14,754 nt of DNA from assembly GCA_949298295.1 (NCBI GenBank), contig CASFWS010000013.1, forward strand, positions 1 to 14,754, given 5' to 3'. Under the pieces are notes generated by a model. It had not been told where the DNA came from, did not search any database, and saw only the letters and a list, made by a program, of their open reading frames with translations. The stretch comes from an uncultured Bacillota bacterium (lineage in GTDB: Bacteria > Bacillota_I > Bacilli_A > RFN20 > CAG-826). How positions within the stretch are numbered: position 1 is the stretch's first letter; every line of letters begins with the position of its first letter. Positions 5,810-11,528 of this stretch are shown here, piece after piece. A program made the position numbers and the translations under genes.

Positions 5810-6420
5810 GTCCAACCTTTCCTTTCTTCTTCCTTCAGCTTCGCCGGATTTAGCTCGGCGAGAAGAGGATAGCATGCCTTGAGGGCTTCCAACGTCCTTT
5901 CCTCGATCGAAAAGCCAAGGCGCAAGGCGAGGCGCTCGGCCCGCGGGATGCGAAGGGGGTCTTCCCGGAAGCGGACATAGGGATCCCCGATCGTCCGGAT
6001 GATTCGCTTCTCAAGGTCGCCGAGTCCGCCATGGAAGTCGATTGGTCGATATTCCGCATCGAGATAAATGGCGTTGATCGTGAAATCCCGCCGGAAGGAA
6101 TCTTCATTCAAGTCCCTGACGAACCGGATAGCCGAAGGGTGGCGATGATCGAGGTAGGGCCCTTCTTCCCGAAGGGTCGTTATTTCCATCTTCCCATATT
6201 CCTTTCCCATCTTGATCCGCCCGTAGCGGCTAAAGGAAAGGTCGACGTCGGGAGGGAGAAAGGGCACCGCTTCTTCGACCCTGGCGTCGCTACAGGCGTC
6301 GAGGTCGTCGGGAAGAAGGCCGAGAAGAAGATCGCGGCTCGTTCCGCCGACAAGGTATAGGGAGTAGCCGTGCCGGCGGTAAAGGGCAGCCAGACGGTCG
6401 AAAGCCGGGATTGTTTCCAC
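5785..6420 (-). CDS. Truncated CCA-adding enzyme/poly(A) polymerase-like nucleotidyltransferase (head and neck only)
   Basis: The 211-residue protein matches the catalytic head of class II tRNA nucleotidyltransferases, which add CCA to tRNA 3' ends. LVGGTSRDLLLG is at 23-34. The metal-binding DxD is D39 and D41 in PDDLDACSDA. A flexible loop and TTLREEGPYLDHRHP span 81-95, RRDFTINAIYLD is at 110-121, and EDPLR is at 153-157. It ends just after the neck, near residue 200, whereas bacterial family members usually run to about 380-450 residues, so body and tail are absent. The following RIPRAERLALRL differs from the usual RILRAIR pattern. The start is GTG at 6418-6420, seven bases after a TATAAT box and without a Shine-Dalgarno. 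The end overlaps dnaD by 25 nt. It could be a genuine short enzyme or a decayed 5' remnant; the intact catalytic residues favour a working domain. Confidence 0.75.
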   Translation of the reverse strand: METIPAFDRLAALYRRHGYSLYLVGGTSRDLLLGLLPDDLDACSDARVEEAVPFLPPDVDLSFSRYGRIKMGKEYGKMEITTLREEGPYLDHRHPSAIRFVRDLNEDSFRRDFTINAIYLDAEYRPIDFHGGLGDLEKRIIRTIGDPYVRFREDPLRIPRAERLALRLGFSIEERTLEALKACYPLLAELNPAKLKEEERKGWTWPKSIKR

Positions 6421-6427
6421 GTCAGGA

Positions 6428-6433
6428 ATTATA
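6428..6433 (-). promoter_or_regulatory. -10 box of the nucleotidyltransferase-dnaD-nth operon
   Basis: A perfect TATAAT on the minus strand lies 7 nt before the GTG start, so transcription would begin at or next to the start codon (a leaderless mRNA). No -35 match is seen at 17 bp, where the hup terminator stem lies. Confidence 0.6.
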
Positions 6434-6434
6434 C

Positions 6435-6460
6435 AAAAAGCCCGCCGGGGGGAGGCGGGC
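6435..6460 (-). terminator. Intrinsic terminator of hup
   Basis: GCCCGCC and GGCGGGC (6440-6446 with 6454-6460) form a 7-bp GC stem around a 7-nt loop, followed on the minus strand by five U. It lies 17 nt after the hup stop codon. Its U-tract abuts the -10 box of the next operon. Confidence 0.9.
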
Positions 6461-6477
6461 CTTGAAAGAGGAAACCG

Positions 6478-6750
6478 TTAGTTGAGTTTCTCTTTGAGGG
6501 CCTTGGAAACCTTGAAGGTCGCGGTGGCCGAAGCCGGGATCGTGATCTTCTCTTGGCTGGCCGGGTTGGTGCCTTCACGTTCGGCCCGCATCTTCTTCGA
6601 GAAAATGCCAAAGCCGGAAAGCTTGACTTCCTTGCCGCCGACAAGGGCTTCGGTGATGACGTCGATGACAGCGTCGACCGCCGCTTCCGCATCCTTCTTG
6701 GTGAGGTTGCTCTTAAGCGCGACTTCTTCGATGAGTTCAGCCTTGTTCAT
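6478..6750 (-). CDS. hup: HU-type histone-like DNA-binding protein
   Basis: HU is a small abundant dimeric protein that bends DNA and compacts the nucleoid. The 90-residue product has the classic N-terminus MNKAELIEEVA, the helical dimer core with KKDAEAAVDAVIDVI at about 18-32, and then the signature VKLSGFGIFSKK at about 43-54. The DNA-binding arm contains R-x-G-TNP and QEKITIPAS, and the tail FKVSKALKEKLN closes the fold. The ATG at 6748-6750 has AAAGGAG 8 nt upstream; a longer frame to 6804 would pass through the promoter and is rejected. It is monocistronic, with its own promoter (-10 at 6781-6786) and a GC-rich terminator (6435-6460), as expected for a highly expressed gene. It follows der, an arrangement (der then hup) also known in other Bacillota. 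Confidence 0.97.
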   Translation of the reverse strand: MNKAELIEEVALKSNLTKKDAEAAVDAVIDVITEALVGGKEVKLSGFGIFSKKMRAEREGTNPASQEKITIPASATATFKVSKALKEKLN

Positions 6751-6780
6751 GGTATTTGCTCCTTTCAAAACTGTGTCCAT

Positions 6781-6809
6781 AAGATAGCAACGAAAACTTG
6801 GCAATGCAA
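6781..6809 (-). promoter_or_regulatory. Promoter of hup
   Basis: On the minus strand TTGCAT (6804-6809) and TATCTT (6781-6786) are 17 bp apart. Transcription would begin near 6774, giving a leader of about 24 nt that contains the AAAGGAG ribosome site of hup. Confidence 0.7.
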
Positions 6810-7023
6810 CATCTTACATCTCAGAAAAAGTTAGGCAGCGCCGGACATATTGGCATTTTAGACACCCAAAATGACTAAAATTTTCATACTTGCTGAGCAG
6901 AAAGGACAACCGAAAAACCATAAAAAACGCCGGAATTGCGTGGATTTTGCTTCTCTTCCAATCTGTCAATGAAAACGCTTCCATCGTTTTCATTGACCTC
7001 AAAATTGCGGCTTCAGGCCAAGC
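6810..7023 (-). other. AT-richer intergenic region between der and the hup promoter
   Basis: This is the longest stretch without a gene in the window. It is visibly richer in A and T than its surroundings. It contains the inverted repeat at 6965-6997 and no recognisable tRNA or riboswitch. A possible 62-codon frame crosses it on the minus strand but shows no ribosome site or protein pattern. I found no hairpin with a U-tract that would end the der transcript. Confidence 0.5.
6965..6997. repeat. 13-bp perfect inverted repeat with 7-nt spacer
   Basis: GTCAATGAAAACG (6965-6977) and CGTTTTCATTGAC (6985-6997) are perfect reverse complements around CTTCCAT. The inner 16 bases 6969-6984 (ATGAAAACGCTTCCAT) match the catabolite-response-element consensus WTGNNARCGNWWWCAW at all but one position. 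It lies 27 bp after the der stop and more than 150 bp upstream of the hup promoter. No U-tract follows on either strand, so a terminator is unlikely; a regulator-binding site or an RNA-processing stem is possible. Confidence 0.7.
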
Positions 7024-8328
7024 CTACTTTCTTTCCCGGTAAATGATTTTGATGGGCGTCCCGTCAAAGTCGAAGGCTTCCCGGAAGCGGTTCTCGAGAT
7101 AGCGCGTGTAGGAGAAGTGGGCGTGCTTTGGTTCGTTGCAGAACATCACGAACGTCGGGGGAGCAACCCGCGGCTGGGAGGCATAGTAGATCTTGAGGCG
7201 GCCATGATGGAAATCGGGAGTCGGATTGATTTCCTGGGCATCGCGGACGATGTCGTTGAGGATGGCCGTCGAAACCCGCCGGTTATAGGCTTCGTGGGCC
7301 AGGCGGCAGACCTCCAGCACCTTTTGGCACCCCTCTCCCGTCATGGCCGAGAGAAAGACGATCGGGGCGAAGTCGAGAAATTTGAAGGCCGTGCGGATTT
7401 CCTTCGCAAAACCTTCCTTTGTCTTGCCCATTTTCTTGGCAAGGTCCCACTTGTTGACGACAATGCCCATGGCCTTGTTGGCTTCGAAGGCATAGCCGGC
7501 GACGTGCTTGTCTTGTTCCCGGATGCCTTCCGATCCATCGATGAGAATGAAGGAAACCTCCGAACGGTCGATGGCGCTTAAGGCCCGAAGGGCAGCATAC
7601 TTGTCGATCGACTCGTAAATCTTCCCCCGCTTCAAAAGGCCGGCCGTATCGATGGCCACGTATTTTGTCCCATCGCGCTCGAAGGGAGTGTCGGTCGAAT
7701 CGCGGGTCGTCCCCTCGATCGCGGCGACGATGCTCCGCTCCTTCCCGATCAGGCGGTTCGCAAGCGAGCTCTTCCCGACGTTCGGGCGGCCGATGAGGGA
7801 AAAGGAAATCGCTCCTTGATAGTCGGGCATCTCCCTTTCCGGAAGTTCTTTCACGATACGGTCAAGAAGGTCCCCGATCCCGATTCCGTGGACGCCGGAG
7901 ACGGCCATAGGCTCCCCGAAACCAAGGCGGTAATACTCGGACATGTCGCCAATCGATTCGACGTTGTCGATCTTGTTGGCGACGAGAATCGTCTTCTTCT
8001 TCTTTTGGTGGAGCATCTTCGCGATGAGGCGGTCGTCGTCGGTCAAAAGGCCGTGGCCGTCGGTCACGAAGACGACGAGGTCGGCTTCTTCCATGGCGAT
8101 TTCGCACTGGGCCCGGATCTCGGCCTGGAAGGGGGCGTTTTTCAACTGGATGCCGCCGGTATCGATGACCGTGAACTGCTTGGTCAGCCATTCGGCATGG
8201 GCGTAGAGGCGGTCCCGGGTGACGCCCGGGGTTTCCTCGACGATCGAACGCCGCTCCCCGACAATCCGGTTGAAGATGGTGCTCTTCCCGGCCGAGGGGC
8301 GCCCGACGAGGGCAACGGTCCCTAGCAT
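7024..8328 (-). CDS. der: GTPase Der (EngA), 50S ribosome assembly factor
   Basis: Der is an essential tandem GTPase that helps mature the large ribosomal subunit. The 434-residue protein has its full domain order. The first G domain has P-loop GRPSAGKS at 9-16, DTGG at 56-59 and NKID at 118-121. The second has GRPNVGKSS at 180-188, DTAG at 227-230 and NKWD at 292-295. A KH-like C-terminal domain ends near PIKIIYRERK. Length matches the family (about 436). The first P-loop has S-A where N-V is usual, a mild change. The ATG at 8326-8328 overlaps the cmk stop by 7 nt and has GGAGG 9 nt upstream. The cmk-der pair is common in Bacillota and links nucleotide supply with ribosome assembly. Confidence 0.98.
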   Translation of the reverse strand: MLGTVALVGRPSAGKSTIFNRIVGERRSIVEETPGVTRDRLYAHAEWLTKQFTVIDTGGIQLKNAPFQAEIRAQCEIAMEEADLVVFVTDGHGLLTDDDRLIAKMLHQKKKKTILVANKIDNVESIGDMSEYYRLGFGEPMAVSGVHGIGIGDLLDRIVKELPEREMPDYQGAISFSLIGRPNVGKSSLANRLIGKERSIVAAIEGTTRDSTDTPFERDGTKYVAIDTAGLLKRGKIYESIDKYAALRALSAIDRSEVSFILIDGSEGIREQDKHVAGYAFEANKAMGIVVNKWDLAKKMGKTKEGFAKEIRTAFKFLDFAPIVFLSAMTGEGCQKVLEVCRLAHEAYNRRVSTAILNDIVRDAQEINPTPDFHHGRLKIYYASQPRVAPPTFVMFCNEPKHAHFSYTRYLENRFREAFDFDGTPIKIIYRERK

Positions 8329-9005
8329 CTCGGAAGGCCTCCAAGCTTCTTCCGCACCGCTTCGAGGACGGCATCGACCGCTTGGTCGATCGAGAAGAAG
8401 GAAGTATCGATCAAAATGGAGTCGACCGCCGGCTTAAGCGGAGCGAAATCCCGATGCGAGTCGATGTAGTCGCGCTTGCGAAGGTCGTCTTTGACGTCCT
8501 CAAGAGAAGTCGGGATGCCCTTTTGGATGTTTTCCTCATAGCGACGGATGGCCCGGGTCTCGACCGAAGCCGTCTGGAAGATCTTCACATCGGCATTGGG
8601 AAGGACGTAAGTGCCGATATCCCGGCCGTCCATGACGACGCAGTGCTTGGTCGCGATGGCTCGTTGCATGTCGACGAGGGCCAGCCGAATCGGCTTCATG
8701 GCGGCGATATAGGAGACGTTGCCCGAAATGAGGGGCTCGCGGATGACCTTGGTGACGTCTTCGCCGTTGCAGATCACCCGTCCGTCTTCGAGGAGGTCGA
8801 TTTCCATCCCGGGAATCAAGCTCACGGCCTGCTGCTCGTCCTTCGGGTCAAGCCCTTTCTTGATGACGGCGTTCGTGAAGGCCCGATACATCGCGCCGGT
8901 GTCGACATAGGTGAAGCCGAGAGCCTTGGCGACCCGCTTGGCAATCGTGCTTTTCCCGGCGGCGGCCGGACCATCGATCGCGATGGCGTAGTGCTTGTTT
9001 TCCAT
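8322..9005 (-). CDS. cmk: Cytidylate kinase
   Basis: Cmk phosphorylates CMP and dCMP to their diphosphates with ATP, recycling cytidine nucleotides for RNA, DNA and CDP-diacylglycerol synthesis. The 227-residue protein opens with YAIAIDGPAAAGKST (P-loop at 12-20). It then shows FTYVDTGAMYRAFT at about 32-45, a DGRDIGTYVLPNADVKIF block near the middle, and a RKRDYIDSHRDFAPLKPA segment near the end, all typical of cytidylate kinases. The ATG at 9003-9005 has AAGGAA a few bases upstream; the longer frame to 9050 overlaps the preceding gene and is rejected. It starts 13 nt after the small membrane-protein gene and overlaps der by 7 nt, so all three are one operon. Confidence 0.97.
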   Translation of the reverse strand: MENKHYAIAIDGPAAAGKSTIAKRVAKALGFTYVDTGAMYRAFTNAVIKKGLDPKDEQQAVSLIPGMEIDLLEDGRVICNGEDVTKVIREPLISGNVSYIAAMKPIRLALVDMQRAIATKHCVVMDGRDIGTYVLPNADVKIFQTASVETRAIRRYEENIQKGIPTSLEDVKDDLRKRDYIDSHRDFAPLKPAVDSILIDTSFFSIDQAVDAVLEAVRKKLGGLPRC

Positions 9006-9018
9006 GGAAGTTCCTTTT

Positions 9019-9303
9019 CTATTTGACGAGGATGAAATAGGCGAGGACAAAAAGGAGAATCGTGGCTAGCAAAGAGCCGACCTTGATAAGGAGGTTCCGC
9101 CGCTTCTTGGCCAGAAAAGCCTTGTAAGGGGTCGTCTGAAGCCGCGGCTCATAGCTAGGGGAAAGTGAACCTTCGAGCCTATCGCGATCGACCTTGCTGA
9201 AAGAAATGGCATTTTCCTTCTTCTCCTCGAAGGCCTCCTCGGGAAGCGAGCGGATCTTGGCCCGATACTTTCTCCATTTGTCGGTCCGGGTGCGCGTTTT
9301 CAT
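9019..9303 (-). CDS. Small single-pass membrane protein, unknown function
   Basis: I do not recognise this 94-residue protein. Its first 70 residues are very basic and charged (KTRTRTDKWRKYRAKIR, then EEKKENAIS), followed by a lysine/arginine-rich stretch at about 66-69. One hydrophobic segment, KVGSLLATILLFVLAYFIL, lies at about 74-92 at the extreme C-terminus, so it is probably a tail-anchored protein with its bulk in the cytoplasm. It leads the cmk-der operon, 13 nt before cmk. The ATG at 9301-9303 has no good Shine-Dalgarno, but TAGAAT lies exactly 7 nt upstream with CTGAAG 17 bp further, which suggests a leaderless message. Conserved position before cmk would be the best test that it is a real gene. 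Confidence 0.68.
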   Translation of the reverse strand: MKTRTRTDKWRKYRAKIRSLPEEAFEEKKENAISFSKVDRDRLEGSLSPSYEPRLQTTPYKAFLAKKRRNLLIKVGSLLATILLFVLAYFILVK

Positions 9304-9310
9304 CGCGTTT

Positions 9311-9339
9311 ATTCTACCTTCAAGTCCATTTCCCTTCAG
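9311..9339 (-). promoter_or_regulatory. Possible promoter of the small-protein-cmk-der operon
   Basis: On the minus strand CTGAAG (9334-9339) and TAGAAT (9311-9316) are 17 bp apart. The -35 resembles the TTGAAG of the gpsB and ferredoxin promoters. The predicted start is at the ATG of the first gene. Confidence 0.55.
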
Positions 9340-9340
9340 C

Positions 9341-9371
9341 AAAAAAAGGAAGAAAAGGCCGTAAACGGCCT
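9341..9371 (-). terminator. Possible minus-strand terminator upstream of the cmk operon
   Basis: AGGCCG (9356-9361) and CGGCCT (9366-9371) form a 6-bp stem with a 4-nt loop, followed on the minus strand by TTTTCTTCC and seven U (9341-9355). No minus-strand gene lies directly before it, so it may stop read-through from ribU that runs antisense to the ferredoxin gene. The stem is short. Confidence 0.45.
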
Positions 9372-9408
9372 AAAGGGGATTTCCGGACCCCGGAAGGAGG
9401 TTTGTCGA

Positions 9409-9437
9409 TTGAAGCAGCGGGCTACCTCACCTATAAT
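9409..9437 (+). promoter_or_regulatory. Promoter of the ferredoxin gene
   Basis: TTGAAG (9409-9414) and TATAAT (9432-9437) are 17 bp apart, a strong housekeeping promoter. The start would be near 9444, giving a leader of about 19 nt containing AGGAGG (9449-9454). A dyad TTCCGG-ACC-CCGGAA (9381-9395) lies just upstream of the -35 box. Confidence 0.85.
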
Positions 9438-9462
9438 CGGGGCGGTTTAGGAGGACATCGAA

Positions 9463-9651
9463 ATGGCCAAGAAAGTCAAAGTCAACGTTGATGCCTGCAT
9501 CGGATGCGGGCTCTGCGTCTCGACCGCTCCGGAAGTCTTTGCCTTCACCGATGACGGCAAGAGCGAAGTCATCGGCGACCTCGAAGACGAAAGCAGGCTC
9601 GACGAAGTCGTCGCCGCTTGCCCGGTCGGCGCTATCGAAGAAGACATCTAA
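9463..9651 (+). CDS. Single-cluster [4Fe-4S] ferredoxin
   Basis: This 62-residue acidic protein is a one-cluster ferredoxin, a soluble low-potential electron carrier. The cluster ligands are C12, C15 and C18 in ACIGCGLC, and C53 in AACPVGAIE. The second set of cysteines of 2[4Fe-4S] ferredoxins is missing, as expected for the Bacillus/Thermotoga-type monocluster form. AGGAGG lies 8 nt before the ATG at 9463, and the gene has its own promoter and terminator. It is the only plus-strand gene in the right half of the window. Its redox partner is not evident here; the flavin-reductase-like protein at 2235-3158 is a conceivable but untested acceptor. Confidence 0.95.
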   Translation: MAKKVKVNVDACIGCGLCVSTAPEVFAFTDDGKSEVIGDLEDESRLDEVVAACPVGAIEEDI

Positions 9652-9700
9652 GCGCTTCGCGAGCGCCCAAGCGGCGGCTCGACTAAGCTGCCATTGCTCA

Positions 9701-9729
9701 AATAAGCGGCACTGCCGCTTATTTTTTTC
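9701..9729 (+). terminator. Intrinsic terminator of the ferredoxin gene
   Basis: AATAAGCGGC (9701-9710) and GCCGCTTATT (9714-9723) form a perfect 10-bp stem with a 3-nt loop, running into seven T (9722-9728). Read on the minus strand the hairpin is the same but its U-tract is poor, so it is a weak stop for ribU. Confidence 0.93.
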
Positions 9730-9765
9730 TTCTTTAGACCGGGAAGGACATGCCGCCCCATTTTC

Positions 9766-10461
9766 CTAGGCTTGCTTTTGGTAGCGAAGGAAGACGTGGA
9801 GGGTCCGGTAAACGATGAAGGTCACGACAATGACGATCGCGTCCTTGATGAGGTTGAGCGGAAGGACGGCCAAGAAAGCATAAGGCCAGCCAAGGCTCGT
9901 GATGGCCGGATTGGCCGCCTGGCACATCGATAGGAGCGCTTCCTCCGAAAAGCCCATGACGAACATGTAGAAGGGGAGCATGGCATAGACATTCATGACC
10001 ATGGCGACGACGACCTGGATGATGGTGGCAAGAGCAAAACCGATAGCTACGCCTTTGAGGTTACGTTTCTTCTGGTAGACGAGGACCGCCGGGAGGACAA
10101 AGGCGGTCGAGAAAAGGAGATCGCTCAGCTCGCCGACGCAAAGAGTCGAGGTAAAGGGGAGCTTGATTACCGTCTTGACGAGAATGACGGCCAAAGCCGG
10201 AACCGGGCCATAGGCAAAGCCGCAGACGAAAATGGGAATCTCGTCGAAATGAAGGGCTAGGAAGGAAGGGAATATAGGAAGGTTGATCTGGAACAGGGGG
10301 ACCACATAGAGAACGGCTGAGATGGCGCTGAAAACGGCCACCCGCGCGACGAACCGCGGCCAATCGAAAGAAGAAGAACGGTGTTCCTTGAGGTAAAAGA
10401 GGATGATGAGGACGAGGAAGGCGACGATGAGAACGATGCTGGCGACACTATGCCAATCCAT
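9766..10461 (-). CDS. ribU: Riboflavin ECF transporter substrate-binding (S) component RibU
   Basis: RibU is the membrane S component that binds riboflavin and works with the shared energy-coupling module (EcfAA'T) to import it. The 231-residue protein is very hydrophobic with about six membrane segments. It has the ECF S-component core, including RVAVFSAISAVLYVVP at about 38-53, then LHFDEIPIFVCGFAYGP and ILVKTVIKL before GELSDLLFS. An extra N-terminal hydrophobic segment precedes this core. The ATG at 10459-10461 follows AGGGGG by 7 nt; an upstream TTG frame to 10482 would run into the riboswitch hairpin. The identification is strengthened by the FMN riboswitch directly upstream. No ecfA or ecfT gene is in the window, as is usual for group II ECF transporters. 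It has no strong terminator of its own. Confidence 0.93.
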   Translation of the reverse strand: MDWHSVASIVLIVAFLVLIILFYLKEHRSSSFDWPRFVARVAVFSAISAVLYVVPLFQINLPIFPSFLALHFDEIPIFVCGFAYGPVPALAVILVKTVIKLPFTSTLCVGELSDLLFSTAFVLPAVLVYQKKRNLKGVAIGFALATIIQVVVAMVMNVYAMLPFYMFVMGFSEEALLSMCQAANPAITSLGWPYAFLAVLPLNLIKDAIVIVVTFIVYRTLHVFLRYQKQA

Positions 10462-10468
10462 GTAAAAA

Positions 10469-10493
10469 CCCCCTAGAGGCAAGCGCTAGAGGG
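10469..10493 (-). promoter_or_regulatory. Expression platform: hairpin that hides the ribU ribosome site
   Basis: On the minus strand CCCTCTAG (10486-10493) pairs with CTAGGGGG (10469-10476), 8 bp with one G-U. The 3' strand contains the ribU Shine-Dalgarno AGGGGG, and five U follow, so it can block ribosome binding and possibly end transcription. Confidence 0.7.
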
Positions 10494-10514
10494 CAAGGCA
10501 GAAACTCCGTTCGG

Positions 10515-10622
10515 CTTCTAACATCCGGACTTTACCGTTGGCGCCGGAATCTCACCGGCTCGTGCCTCGATTGAGGCTCGCGGGCTATACCGCCAGTCGA
10601 CGTAATTCTCGTCGCCCTGAAG
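10515..10622 (-). promoter_or_regulatory. FMN riboswitch (RFN element)
   Basis: The leader of ribU holds an FMN aptamer. Conserved blocks on the minus strand in order are CTTCAGGGCG, then CTGGCGGTATAGCCCGCGAG, a short stem-loop, GCCGGTGAGATTCCGGCGCC, AACGGTAAAGTCCGGATG and TTAGAAG, closing helix P1 with the start. FMN binding is known to turn such genes off, which fits a riboflavin importer. A hairpin that covers the ribosome site follows at 10469-10493. Confidence 0.95.
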
Positions 10623-10629
10623 CATAGCC

Positions 10630-10657
10630 ATTTTAATGAAAGGACGGCTTCTGTAAA
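10630..10657 (-). promoter_or_regulatory. Promoter of ribU
   Basis: On the minus strand TTTACA (10652-10657) and TAAAAT (10630-10635) are 16 bp apart. The start would be near 10623, at the first base of the FMN aptamer. It lies in the 69-bp gap after parB. Confidence 0.7.
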
Positions 10658-10691
10658 TAGCCTAAGGAAACACCTAAGAGGAGAAAAAGAA

Positions 10692-11528
10692 CTATTTGTT
10701 CAAAAAACTCAGCAAAAGGCTTATAAAAGTTTCTTTTTCTTCTTTCGTGGAAAAGCGGAAGTCGAGGCTATTTCCCTTCTCAACCACGCTTTGGGCCCCG
10801 GTCAAAAGAGCCAAATCCGGGTGATCGGGATCATTTTTCTCGCCCTTGAGGACGGATGAGAGCACTTCGCTTTCGCGGACCGAAAGCTTGTTTTTGACAA
10901 TCTCCCGGACCGCACGATGGACAAGGCTCGACGACAAAGGGCAAAGGGCCCGGGCATGCCCGTAGGAAAGCTCTCCCTTAGAGACCATGGTGATGACGTC
11001 GTCGGGAAGGGAAAGAATCCGCATGGAGTTGACGACCTGGCTACGGCTTTGATGGGAAAGGGTGGCCAGGAGATTCTTCGAATATCCGTAACGGGAAGAA
11101 AGGGCATCGTAAAGGACGGCCATCTCCACGACGTTGGCCTCCCTTTGGTCCCGGGTATCGGCCAAAAGCATGAGGAGGGTTTCCTCGTCGTCGGCATCCT
11201 TGATGGCCGTCGGCACGCTTTCGAGGCCGGCCTTTTTGGCCGCGAAGTACCGCTTGCGGCCGAGGATAAGCTCGTAATGCGAAGACACGCGCCTGACGAC
11301 CAAGGGACTGAAAAGACCCTTTTGCTTAATGGAAGGTATCATCTGCTCAATAATGGTTGGATTCGGCTCAACCCGCTTGAGAAAAGGGGAATCGTCGATT
11401 TCCCGTAGGGGGAGCTCGGTTGGGGAGAGGGACTGGTACTCCTTCTCCATTTCGGCAATGACGTCGCTTTTCGAAAATTTCTTAACGAGCTCCTCAAGGC
11501 TCGGATTGAGGTTACCTTTCTTATTCAT
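10692..11528 (-). CDS. parB: ParB/Spo0J/Noc-family chromosome partitioning protein, divergent
   Basis: ParB-family proteins bind parS sites near the origin and slide along DNA as CTP-gated clamps, working with ParA in segregation. The 278-residue protein has the ParB N-terminal domain. SIKQKGLFSPLVVRR is at 66-80, YELILGRKRYFAAKKAGL is at 85-102, a helix-turn-helix lies at about 149-172, and SYGHARAL is at 188-195. The CTP-binding box usually written GERRxRA is GRKRYFA here, and the second box (usually ENxQR) reads like DTRDQ, so nucleotide handling may differ. The ATG at 11526-11528 has GAGG 9 nt upstream and overlaps parA by 8 nt. It closes the mnmG-rsmG-parA-parB cluster. No canonical parS palindrome was seen in the window. 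It could be Noc and not ParB, but the pairing with parA favours ParB. Confidence 0.9.
   Translation of the reverse strand: MNKKGNLNPSLEELVKKFSKSDVIAEMEKEYQSLSPTELPLREIDDSPFLKRVEPNPTIIEQMIPSIKQKGLFSPLVVRRVSSHYELILGRKRYFAAKKAGLESVPTAIKDADDEETLLMLLADTRDQREANVVEMAVLYDALSSRYGYSKNLLATLSHQSRSQVVNSMRILSLPDDVITMVSKGELSYGHARALCPLSSSLVHRAVREIVKNKLSVRESEVLSSVLKGEKNDPDHPDLALLTGAQSVVEKGNSLDFRFSTKEEKETFISLLLSFLNK

Noticed and set aside
6411..6427. Possible parS half-site (TGTTTCCACGT)
   Set aside because: The right half of the parS palindrome is missing and an extra base breaks the left half; it also overlaps a start codon.
6814..7002. 62-codon minus-strand frame in the der-hup gap, with two cysteines in CLKC
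   Set aside because: It begins with TTG inside the region of the inverted repeat, has no ribosome site, and shows no recognisable protein features.
9652..9667. Short dyad GCGCT-TCGCG-AGCGC after the ferredoxin stop
   Set aside because: It is a 5-bp stem with no U-tract, and the real terminator with a 10-bp stem follows at 9701.
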